From positions 1-64,000 of the forward strand of contig CAJFTO010000004.1 of the NCBI GenBank assembly GCA_904419955.1: 64,000 nt of DNA. The letters run 5' to 3'. The notes under the pieces are model-generated. The model had not been told where the DNA came from. It made no database searches and saw nothing but the letters and a program-made list of their open reading frames with translations. The position numbers and the translations under genes are program-made. Shown here in pieces: positions 44,646 through 51,835 of the stretch (within the stretch, counting starts at the first letter, position 1; each line of letters starts with the position of its first letter). This DNA is from Candidatus Roslinia caecavium. GTDB taxonomy: Bacteria; Bacillota; Clostridia; Monoglobales; Monoglobaceae.

Positions 44646-44674
44646 ATTATACAACGCGTTGAAACGAAAGTCAA
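44646..44674 (-). promoter_or_regulatory. BlaI operon promoter with palindromic operator
   Basis: On the minus strand TTGACT (44674-44669) and TATAAT (44651-44646) have 17-bp spacing. The perfect palindrome CAACGCGTTG (44652-44661) fills the spacer beside the -10 box and is the likely repressor site. Confidence 0.8.
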
Positions 44675-44747
44675 TAGTTTTATGAAATTTATTTTAAAAA
44701 TTTTTCACATCGCGGTAAACGGCGATAAAACGACGCGTCGGCGGCAA

Positions 44748-44775
44748 TAAAAAAGAGGAAGCGCGAGCTTCCCCT
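44748..44775 (-). terminator. Terminator of the phage-like module
   Basis: On the minus strand GGGGAAGC and GCTTCCTC pair (one mismatch) around TCGC and are followed by TTTTTTATT. Confidence 0.8.
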
Positions 44776-44804
44776 AAAATTTACTTGATCGGTTCGTGTT
44801 TGTA

Positions 44805-46097
44805 TTACCAGAGCATATATTCGTTTTGGAGGATAAGTCTGTTTATCTCCTCCTCGGTCAGCCTGTTGTCAAGCTGCTGAGATTCCAGATACGCTCTCAG
44901 TATTTGGTTGTAATAGGTTAAATAGATGTTCTGTTCAAGATTATCCAGACTGCCGGCTTCTATATCGTTGTTGTTCATAAGCTGCTGTTGTCCGTTTAGG
45001 ATATCCGTCCAGTTGTATTCCTGATCGGAGAGCCTGTAATCCTGATCGTTGAACATCTCGTTCCAGTTGTATTCCTGCTCGTTGAAAAGCTGTTCCCAAT
45101 ATCTCTCTACGGCCGCCGCGTCTCTGTCGGCGTTGCTGCCGAAGGTCGAGTTTATATTGGAGACGGTTCGATTGTTTGCGGAGTACGCGTTATAGTATGC
45201 GGAGTCGTATAGATCCGTCATATTCTCGAGCAGGTCTATATCCGAGTTATATTGTTGTATATATCTCTCGAACGCCGCTTCGGCCAGCGCCGGGACCTGA
45301 TTGGCGAGTTGCTGGGCGTAGTATTGGTTGGCCTGAGCTCCGGCGGTCATAGCCGAAGAATTGGCGTATCCGCCGGTGAGCGCGGAATAATTGGCCATAG
45401 CGTCCTGAGCGGCGCGGTTGCCTTCCGTCAGATATATTTGCTTATACGACTGATATACGGGATCCGATTCGGGATCGTAGCTAAATTCTTGTCTGTTCAT
45501 AAGCGAATCCGCAAAATCATATATCGGATCTAAGTACTGATATGTGTAATCGCTCCATATCTCGCTTGGAGTTTGAACGTCGAGACTGTTTATATACGAG
45601 TTGATCGAATTTGTCACGTCGTTTCTAAATCCCCACGCCTTACCCGACGAGTCTACGAAGACCGAGTCGATAGGCATACCGCCCAAGGTAACCGTATCGC
45701 CTGTATAGGTTATGGCGTCGGCGCTCAGGCCGTATTGTCCGGCGAGAGCGGAATAAATATCCGTGATCTTGACCAGCGGGTTGGAAGAGCCGCTGTAATA
45801 GCTTATAAGGCTCGATTGGATCTCGTCGGGCGAGGCGTAGGAGATACCGGCGTCCTCGTCCATATACGACGGCTTCATGAAATCTCTGCCGCCTATCGTT
45901 ACGGTCTTTGTCCCCTCGTTGTATCCGATCAGATCGTTGGATATGCCCATGTTATTGAGCGTCGCCCTTATCCCGACGCGTCCGCTGCCGTCGCCGAGTG
46001 CGGGAACGCTTTGCTTGACCTGTCCGGCTTGATTTTTAACGGTAGGGTTGGTATATATTGACGTTGCGGTTTTATTTTTATCTTTGTCTGTACTCAT
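44805..46097 (-). CDS. Phage-like structural protein, last gene of module
   Basis: 430 residues. Residues about 38-165 hold two repeats related to copper-amine-oxidase-type stalk units (MGISNDLIGYNEGTKTVTIGG, YGLSADAITYTGDTVTLGGMP). The C-terminal two thirds are helical and rich in Gln, Asn and Tyr (AANYSAL-type Ala/Gly/Ser run, AFERYIQQYNSDIDLLENMTDLYDS, NEQEYNWNEMFNDQDYRLSDQEYNW). This resembles internal virion or tail-needle type proteins of podophages, but no family is certain. Its start lies 20 bp inside the upstream gene with AGGAGG before it, so the two are translated together. Confidence 0.7.
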   Translation of the reverse strand: MSTDKDKNKTATSIYTNPTVKNQAGQVKQSVPALGDGSGRVGIRATLNNMGISNDLIGYNEGTKTVTIGGRDFMKPSYMDEDAGISYASPDEIQSSLISYYSGSSNPLVKITDIYSALAGQYGLSADAITYTGDTVTLGGMPIDSVFVDSSGKAWGFRNDVTNSINSYINSLDVQTPSEIWSDYTYQYLDPIYDFADSLMNRQEFSYDPESDPVYQSYKQIYLTEGNRAAQDAMANYSALTGGYANSSAMTAGAQANQYYAQQLANQVPALAEAAFERYIQQYNSDIDLLENMTDLYDSAYYNAYSANNRTVSNINSTFGSNADRDAAAVERYWEQLFNEQEYNWNEMFNDQDYRLSDQEYNWTDILNGQQQLMNNNDIEAGSLDNLEQNIYLTYYNQILRAYLESQQLDNRLTEEEINRLILQNEYMLW

Positions 46098-47757
46098 TCG
46101 TTATACCTCCTGTGTAAGTAATAAGCTCCAGCTCGTGGACGACAGCGTCGCCGACCCCCTCGAGCATTATCCTAAAGCTGTCGCATTTGCTGAACCTTAT
46201 GGGGATGCGGTGAACAAAAAAGCCTTCGCCCTCTATATCTCCGCAGTGTATAAAATCCCCGCCGTCGTATGATATGCATATCTTAGCGCTCGCCCCGGCC
46301 TTTAGGTCGAGCCTGATATACGCGGCGGACAATCCCTTAAAGTTCATATCTTCCTTTGTAAAACGCCGGGACACGACGCACCAGCTCACAGGTTCTTCGC
46401 CGCCGCTGAGTTTGTACAGCGCGGATGAGTCGGCGGCGTAGAGCTCTCCGTTATATCTGGCGAAACCGACAAAATCGGCGTCGTCTTCGCGGTGCCAGAT
46501 ATCGTAGTCCGGAGTATATACCAAAACGTCGCATTCTCCGTTCGCAGTCTTGGCGGAGACTATATATTTGCGCCCGTCGGTTCCCGCTTTGCAGGATACG
46601 TATCTCTTCTTTATCGGATAGCTTATTTTCTCAGGCTCGCCGCCTCCGTATATATAGAAGCCGTCCGCGCCCAGGTAGTATAGATAACCGCCTACCTCGG
46701 CTATGCTGTCGCCGTCTGGCGTACCGCCGAACGTCTGTTTCGGCATAGAGAAATTGACCGGACTGTCTCCGTATATATGGTGTATATAGTTCTGCTTAAA
46801 GGCCACTACGCAAGTTCGGTAGCTGACGATACCGGTAAATTTCCCGTCCGTGCCTACCATGCTGTACCAACTGTCGTTTCCAAGCCCCTGGAACGAGTTG
46901 AAATTAAAGCAATCGCCCAGCTTGGAGGCGTATATATACTCGCCGTTTTCGGACGCGCCCCAGAGCCTGTTGTTGTGGACGCAAACATAGCTCATATCGG
47001 GGATATATACCTCTATAGTTATTTCGCCGCTTTCCGAACCGTTGTCGAACAAAGCCTTTGCTCCCCGCTTGTTATAGAGTACTACGTCGAGACGGCTTGC
47101 CGAGACTTTGCTCACGACTACGCTGATTATCCGGTCGTCGGAAGCGTATTTCGTTTTGCTGTCGGCTATGAACGTGTTGTTGTCCTCATGCGCCGCGCAG
47201 CCCGAGATCACTATACTGTCGCCCTCGGAAAAGTTTTGGTCGAAATTCGCGCCGCTTTTTAGTATGTACGCCGAATATTCGCCGGTTATTTCGTTTAGCG
47301 ACGAGTGAAACGACGCGCCGCTGAGTTTTAGCGTTTTTCCCATAGGCTTTAGCGACTGCGTAATCGTTCCGGAGTCCGGATCCGGCAGATACGAATAGTA
47401 TACCTTGTCGGGGAAAATGCATATATTCCCGTTAAAGTCGGCTATCGACTTGGGCGAATCGCTCAGAGTTATATTGTCTATGGCCGCGCCGTTATAATAG
47501 AATTTGTTCCCGGCCACGCCCGTGAACGAGGTCAGCTCTCCGCCGACGTTCTCGGGGCTGAACGGTTTTTTTATATCCGCCTTCTCGGCGACGAGCTTGC
47601 GCGGGCGTCTGTTTGTCAGGGCCGGGACGCCGTCGCTGGACATGTTTTTCATATCTGAAAAAGAGCCGTCGGCTATCTTGTCTCTCTCGTCGTATCCGCC
47701 AAAGGCTCCGATATATATATTTTGTTCGTCGTGTTTTTGAATTGGCGGAAGATACAT
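46078..47757 (-). CDS. Phage-like structural protein, probable beta-propeller tail/stabilisation protein
   Basis: 559 residues. It begins IYIGAFGGYDERDKIADGSFSDMKNMSSDG, followed by ALTNRRPRKLV, the kind of opening seen in phage proteins annotated as tail or head-closure (stabilisation) proteins. The middle is made of repeated beta units (NNRLWGASENGEYIYASKLG, VVAFKQNYIHHIYGDSPVNFS, GGYLYYLGADGFYIYGGGEPEKI, FVGFARYNGELYAADSSALYKL), suggesting a propeller. The C-terminal about 100 residues look like a separate carbohydrate- or tail-binding domain. AAAGGAGG precedes the ATG. Position in the module supports a tail or neck role. Confidence 0.7.
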   Translation of the reverse strand: MYLPPIQKHDEQNIYIGAFGGYDERDKIADGSFSDMKNMSSDGVPALTNRRPRKLVAEKADIKKPFSPENVGGELTSFTGVAGNKFYYNGAAIDNITLSDSPKSIADFNGNICIFPDKVYYSYLPDPDSGTITQSLKPMGKTLKLSGASFHSSLNEITGEYSAYILKSGANFDQNFSEGDSIVISGCAAHEDNNTFIADSKTKYASDDRIISVVVSKVSASRLDVVLYNKRGAKALFDNGSESGEITIEVYIPDMSYVCVHNNRLWGASENGEYIYASKLGDCFNFNSFQGLGNDSWYSMVGTDGKFTGIVSYRTCVVAFKQNYIHHIYGDSPVNFSMPKQTFGGTPDGDSIAEVGGYLYYLGADGFYIYGGGEPEKISYPIKKRYVSCKAGTDGRKYIVSAKTANGECDVLVYTPDYDIWHREDDADFVGFARYNGELYAADSSALYKLSGGEEPVSWCVVSRRFTKEDMNFKGLSAAYIRLDLKAGASAKICISYDGGDFIHCGDIEGEGFFVHRIPIRFSKCDSFRIMLEGVGDAVVHELELITYTGGITNEYRQR

Positions 47758-47832
47758 CTTGATCTCCTCCTTTACATGTAATCATCCGCGAGCGGCTCGA
47801 GCCGTCTGCGTTTTAAATGCGTAACCCGGCGC

Positions 47833-48669
47833 CTACCAGTAATTCTTGAATACCGAGAGTCTGTTTTTCGGCGCCGCGAGCTTATAATGTCTTCTGTATT
47901 CGTCGATTATATTGTTGAACTGTACAACGTGCGCGTCGTAGCCTTCGTAGTCGTGCTGATAGAGCGCCATTTTTGAAAGCAAATGTTCGATATACGCCCG
48001 GTCGTAGGGAGCCTCGAGCAGCGTTTCGTCGTTTAGCTCGCGCTTTATCGCAATGATTTTTGTATCGGCCTCGCTATCTGAGTTTTGAGAACCGGAGCTC
48101 CCGTCCGCGGATTGATCGCCCGGCAGTATCAACGGATCGACCAGTTCCATATATTCCTCGAATACGTCTCCAATGCAGTTTTCGGCTGCGCCGTCCCAAT
48201 CGGGAATATCGGTCAGGTCGGATAAAAATACGTATTGAATAATATCCCCCTTAGAAAACGGAGGATTGGCGACGTATATTTTATCGCCGTCGATCTCAAA
48301 ACTACCCTTGATCCGGATATCCTTAATCTGTTTCGGCTTGTCGAGATATATTATCTTCAGCTTAAGAGGCCGCGCGCCGCTTGCAAGCTCCGCCTTTATA
48401 CTTTGCTTAAGTATCCTAAACGATCTGAGGTCAAGCTTGTCCAAAACCTTGCCGCCTAAAGAGACGACTTCGACGTCCTCGAAAGCTATATCGTTCGGCA
48501 GATCTATATCGCCGCTCGGCGTTACGGTCGTCTCAATACGTTTGTATTCGCGTTTTATTTCCGAGCGTATCGTCTGGTTCAGCTCGTCGCACCATGAAAG
48601 CTTCTCGTCGAACGTGAAATGGTTCGGAGAAAGCTGGTCCGCGGCCCGTATAGCGTCGATTATTTTCAT
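47833..48669 (-). CDS. Phage-like structural protein, possible neck/adaptor
   Basis: 278 residues, no signal peptide or membrane helix. The N-terminal part is helical (DAIRAADQLSPNHFTFDEKLSWCDELNQTIRSEI), followed by beta segments (TVTPSGDIDLPNDIAFEDVEVVSLGGK, IRIKGSFEIDGDKIYVANPPFSKGD). An acidic linker rich in Ser/Gly/Asp (about 195-212) precedes a C-terminal helical part (YDRAYIEHLLSKMALYQHDYEGYDAHVVQFNNII). The pattern fits head-to-tail adaptor proteins encoded after the capsid gene, but the family is not named with certainty. GTAGGAGGTG precedes the ATG. Confidence 0.65.
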   Translation of the reverse strand: MKIIDAIRAADQLSPNHFTFDEKLSWCDELNQTIRSEIKREYKRIETTVTPSGDIDLPNDIAFEDVEVVSLGGKVLDKLDLRSFRILKQSIKAELASGARPLKLKIIYLDKPKQIKDIRIKGSFEIDGDKIYVANPPFSKGDIIQYVFLSDLTDIPDWDGAAENCIGDVFEEYMELVDPLILPGDQSADGSSGSQNSDSEADTKIIAIKRELNDETLLEAPYDRAYIEHLLSKMALYQHDYEGYDAHVVQFNNIIDEYRRHYKLAAPKNRLSVFKNYW

Positions 48670-48800
48670 TAAATCACCTCCTACGTAGAGCGAGGAGCGG
48701 GCGGAACGGTAAACGAGCGGTCAAGATTGCCTACCTAATGCGCAAAATTTTATTATCGAAAGGAACGATCGCTTTATGATGGAACTAATTGATCTTAGAA

Positions 48801-48871
48801 CCTAACCGCCGCATTCGTCTTCAAACCCCGCTCTCCGCTCCTACCTCCTAAGTCCTACTCCCTAACTCCTA
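48801..48871. repeat. Degenerate fragment of the dispersed repeat
   Basis: A series of CCTAAC / CCTAAGTCC / CCCTAACTCC words matches the CTAAT-type end of the intergenic repeat family, with no core. Its edge supplies the last codons (GVRE) and stop of the 48855 gene. Confidence 0.35.
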
Positions 48872-49115
48872 TGCTGCCAGCGCTCAAATTCTCGATATAT
48901 TCCTCTGCCGCAAGCTCCTGAGCGTGCGCGCGTTCTATGACCAGAGCGACGTTTCTGGGAACCATCACCTTAACGCCCCGTTTGATCTGATAATTGGTTC
49001 CATTAAGGGTGACCGTCAGATCGTCTTTATGCTTATGATTATCCTTGATCAGCATTACCGGCACGAGTTCGCCGTAATATTCCTCGACTGTGTATTTGTT
49101 ATTTGCGTTCGCCAT
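48855..49115 (-). CDS. Small phage-module protein downstream of the capsid gene
   Basis: 86 residues. It has charged beta segments (YGELVPVMLIKDNHKHKDDLTVTLNG, YQIKRGVKVMVPRNVALVIERAHAQE). Small proteins with this VMLIKD...VTVNG...VKVPRNVA-like plan are found beside N4-gp56 capsid genes. The role is probably structural (decoration or head joining). AAAGG is about nine bases upstream of the ATG. The C-terminus reads into a fragment of the intergenic repeat. Confidence 0.65.
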   Translation of the reverse strand: MANANNKYTVEEYYGELVPVMLIKDNHKHKDDLTVTLNGTNYQIKRGVKVMVPRNVALVIERAHAQELAAEEYIENLSAGSIGVRE

Positions 49116-49215
49116 ATTTTTTCAAGCCTTTCCGCCCACAAAATTCATGATCGGCGCGCCGTTACCGTGGGCGGGTAAGACGCGGTATCGCAGTAGATTA
49201 TTATGTTAAAATTTT

Positions 49216-49237
49216 CCGCGGGGAAGATTCCCCGCGG
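49216..49237 (-). terminator. Strong hairpin after the capsid gene
   Basis: CCGCGGGGA (49216-49224) pairs perfectly with TCCCCGCGG (49229-49237), with a run of A/T beyond it on the minus strand (AAAATTTT). It probably terminates most capsid transcripts or protects their 3' ends, which would let the capsid protein be made in excess. Confidence 0.55.
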
Positions 49238-49325
49238 TCGTAACCGTATTTTTGCCGCAAGATCGGAATGTAAGGACGCTTAATATAAAACTTGCGGCGA
49301 TTATACTATATATATCGGATCGTTA

Positions 49326-50555
49326 TTAATAACTGCAGGTCGTCTCGACTCTCACCATAAATTCGGGGGAGAGTATCTCGGCGGTCTGAGTCGCCTTCCA
49401 GCCGACGGTGCTTCTCTGATCGAGCGGGTCGCCGGTTCCGGCGCTGCCCTTCTGCTTGATTATGGTCTCGAGACCGCCGCCGGTTATATTGGTCACGCCA
49501 TAGGCGTTCTGGCCGATAAACAGCGTAGAGTATATGTCTCTGCCGTCCTTACCGGCGCCGCCGGGATAGATCGTACAGCCGGGGGCTACGCTCGCGTGCA
49601 GAGTTTCGCTGACGGTTATGGTCGCCGCGCCCGCTTCGCCCGCGGCCGCCGACGCTATCGTATAATCAAAACCGTTTATCTGTATAGACCTGCTCGCAAG
49701 AGCGGTCGCGTCGGTCGTAGATATCTCCTCGGCGACCGTTATCTTCTTGCCGTCGACCTTTCCGACCGTAAGGCTTTCCGGGTCGCCGGTCTCGACTTCG
49801 GTTCTGAGGTCCGCGGCTCTGAATATCTTAGCCTCGGTGGACTCCACGAATACGACTCCGTGGATCTTACCTATAGTACCGTTGTACCAATCCTTAGGAT
49901 CGACGTTCTGCTTTACCTCTTTCCAGTCCGGGTCGTTGGTCAAGTCATTCGCGACGTCCGGGTGGATTATAGCCACGTAACAGCCGTCCTTGAGCGGCTG
50001 AGCGTTGTTGCGCTTGAGCGTCGCCACGGCGCGTTTCACCGCGGCTACGGACAGATAGTCGTTGTCGGTCGTAGTACTTCCGCCGACCAAGACGCTGCGG
50101 TCGGATTTACCGTCGCCGTACTGGACGTTAGTTCCGGCGTTTATTTTTTCGCGTATTACCGTGTCGAGCGTTCTGCCCGCCTGGTCGCCGAGCACGTTCT
50201 GCGTCTCGGTTATAACGGCGTCGATAGAACTGAGCGTCAGCATATCCGACATGGTCACATAGTCGCCGTACTGCTGAACCGTGGACTCGACGGTGGTTAT
50301 ATTTATCTGATTGCCTTTAGGCGTAACGCCTTCGGTTAAGGGAACCATAGCTTTAGGCAGAGGCGAGAAACGTCTGAACTCGATCGTCTTTCCAGAACCC
50401 TTAGGGATGGGCTTATTCTGTCCGAACTGCGCGTGCACCAGTTTCGGCTGAGCGAAACGGATGAGCTGCCTGTCGTAGTAAGTTTTCATTTCGGGAGTCA
50501 CATTGTTCCCGATATTATTTGTAGTAGTTGTTTGAACATTATAATTTATACTCAA
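49326..50555 (-). CDS. Major capsid protein, N4-gp56 family
   Basis: 409 residues from a TTG at 50555, nine bases after AGGAGG. A longer frame to 50705 runs through the intergenic repeat and is rejected. The family-typical opening is VTPEMKTYYDRQLIRFAQPKLVHAQFGQ, then KGSGKTIEFRRFSPLPKAMVPLTEGVTP and YGDYVTMSDML, followed by HPDVANDLTNDPDWKEV, WYNGTIGKIHGVVFVESTEAK and FIGQNAYGVTNITGGGLETIIKQ, the peripheral part of an HK97-like capsid fold. It is full length and intact. It is the anchor gene identifying this module as virion-derived. Confidence 0.93.
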   Translation of the reverse strand: MSINYNVQTTTTNNIGNNVTPEMKTYYDRQLIRFAQPKLVHAQFGQNKPIPKGSGKTIEFRRFSPLPKAMVPLTEGVTPKGNQINITTVESTVQQYGDYVTMSDMLTLSSIDAVITETQNVLGDQAGRTLDTVIREKINAGTNVQYGDGKSDRSVLVGGSTTTDNDYLSVAAVKRAVATLKRNNAQPLKDGCYVAIIHPDVANDLTNDPDWKEVKQNVDPKDWYNGTIGKIHGVVFVESTEAKIFRAADLRTEVETGDPESLTVGKVDGKKITVAEEISTTDATALASRSIQINGFDYTIASAAAGEAGAATITVSETLHASVAPGCTIYPGGAGKDGRDIYSTLFIGQNAYGVTNITGGGLETIIKQKGSAGTGDPLDQRSTVGWKATQTAEILSPEFMVRVETTCSY

Positions 50556-50570
50556 AATATTTGACCTCCT

Positions 50571-50750
50571 AACGTAGTGATTAGAGATTAGCGAATAGCG
50601 ATTAGGGACGCGGGATGTTTCTGTGCCGCCGGACGGCAACTGTGGCGTAGTAGGAAAACACAAGTATTCCTTTTCCGCATACATAGCCGTTTGACGGTAA
50701 AGCAACTTATCTTGCGCCTAATTCCTAACCGCTAACGCCTAACTCATATG
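50571..50750. repeat. Dispersed intergenic repeat, copy B
   Basis: The left end is GTGATTAGAGATTAGCGAAT (50577-50596) and the core GGCAACTGTGGCGTAGTAGG is at 50635-50654. The right end CCTAATTCCTAACCGCTAAC (about 50718-50737) is an approximate inverse of the left end. It fills the gap between the scaffold-like gene and the capsid gene and abuts the capsid ribosome site. Confidence 0.65.
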
Positions 50751-50752
50751 TT

Positions 50753-51355
50753 TTAAAACGAGATTTTTTCGCCGTTTTTTACGCGTCTGATTATGTCGTC
50801 TACTTCTTCGTCGGTCAGCTCGCCCGGATTCTTTTTTACCGTTCCCGGCGTCGTTTTTCCTATGCCGTTTTCCTGGATCCTCTCGGGATAGCCGCTTCCG
50901 TTTTGCTGAGGATATTGCGGATACGCGCCGTTCATTCCCGGATACGGCCGCGGCGCTTGTCCGCTCATGTTCGAGTACGGGTTAGCTCCGGTCGAGAACT
51001 GCGGATATTGTCCTCCGAAAGGCGCTGCGCCCGCGTATTCGTTCCTGTGCGTAAGATAATACGCCTCCTCGACCGTAAGACCGTTTACCCAAACGTATTT
51101 GCAAAACTGAGGGTTTCTCATCTCCGCCGCCATGTTAAAAGCGGGGTTTACCATTTTAAAAGCCTCGGCCTGCATCCGGATCTCGTTATTGCGCTTAGCG
51201 ATATAATCGTTTGCGCCGCTTCTCTGTCCGTCGTTTTCGCTCTGACGGCGTGGAGGCGGCGACTGCTGCGCGGCTCCGTTTTCATTGTTCTGCGGCTGCG
51301 GATATTCCGTATCGTTTTTACGTTTTCCATAGCCGAAATTACCAAATCCCAACAT
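50753..51355 (-). CDS. Scaffold-like protein preceding the capsid gene
   Basis: 200 residues. The N-terminus is Gly/Lys/Asn-rich and disordered (about 1-50), followed by a helical block (YIAKRNNEIRMQAEAFKMVNPAFNMAAEMRNPQF, FCKYVWVNGLTVEEAYYLTH), then a Pro/Gly/Tyr/Gln-rich stretch (about 105-165) and a short acidic-basic C-terminus (LTDEEVDDIIRRVKNGEKISF). Gene position directly before the capsid gene and the composition fit a capsid scaffold or assembly protein; there is no sequence proof. GAAGGGAG precedes the ATG. It is the first gene of the module, right after a promoter like that of the tail-fibre gene. Confidence 0.65.
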   Translation of the reverse strand: MLGFGNFGYGKRKNDTEYPQPQNNENGAAQQSPPPRRQSENDGQRSGANDYIAKRNNEIRMQAEAFKMVNPAFNMAAEMRNPQFCKYVWVNGLTVEEAYYLTHRNEYAGAAPFGGQYPQFSTGANPYSNMSGQAPRPYPGMNGAYPQYPQQNGSGYPERIQENGIGKTTPGTVKKNPGELTDEEVDDIIRRVKNGEKISF

Positions 51356-51387
51356 AAATGTTCTCCCTTCTAAAGTGAGTTAGTATT

Positions 51388-51441
51388 TGAACCGGTTCAT
51401 AAATATATTGTATCGTATCAATAGTGACATGCGGGGACATG
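51388..51441 (-). promoter_or_regulatory. Promoter of the phage-like module
   Basis: On the minus strand CATGTC (51441-51436) and ATGTCA (51430-51425) are followed after 12 bp by TACAAT (51412-51407), the same layout as at 1310-1347. A perfect palindrome TGAACCGGTTCA (51388-51399) lies seven bases downstream of the -10 box and may be an operator. Confidence 0.5.
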
Positions 51442-51540
51442 TTGGATTGATTATGAAAAAAACAGTTCTAAAAATACTTTTGAAATTTTGGAACCTTTTA
51501 GTAAACTTAATCGTCTAATGAATATAAAAAGCGGTCAACT

Positions 51541-51668
51541 TAGGGATTAAGGATTAGCGAATAGCGATTAAGACGCGCGGTATGTTTCTTTTCCGCCGAA
51601 CGGCGAGTTGCGATGAATCGGAAAACAAAAGTATTTCTGTTTCGGTCTGCCGCTGTAAATTTGGAGGA
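51541..51668. repeat. Dispersed intergenic repeat, copy C
   Basis: The left end TAGGGATTAAGGATTAGCGA (51541-51560) and following AATAGCGATTA resemble copy B. The core is degenerate (CCGCCGAACGGCGAGTTGCG, about 51593-51612). The right inverted end is missing, but the TTTGGAGG word seen beside other copies is present at 51660-51667. No gene starts there, so the word belongs to the repeat. Confidence 0.5.
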
Positions 51669-51835
51669 CGGATATATAGTTTCAATATATCGGCGTTTGA
51701 TTTCGTTTATTGATCTTTGTTATTCCCTCGGCTTTGAATTTTTGCGTTATCGGCGAATACGCCGATTGGGGTAAAGCTGAGAAAAATAGTTTGACCGGTA
51801 AATACGCACAAATCATTTTGAAGGAGTGAGTGAGA

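Noticed and set aside
49596-50339. Plus-strand frame of 247 codons across the capsid gene
   Set aside because: Arg/Tyr/Val-rich shadow of the N4-gp56 capsid gene with no ribosome site.
50556-50705. N-terminal extension of the capsid protein
   Set aside because: The 50 extra codons are translated repeat sequence; AGGAGG before the TTG at 50555 marks the true start.
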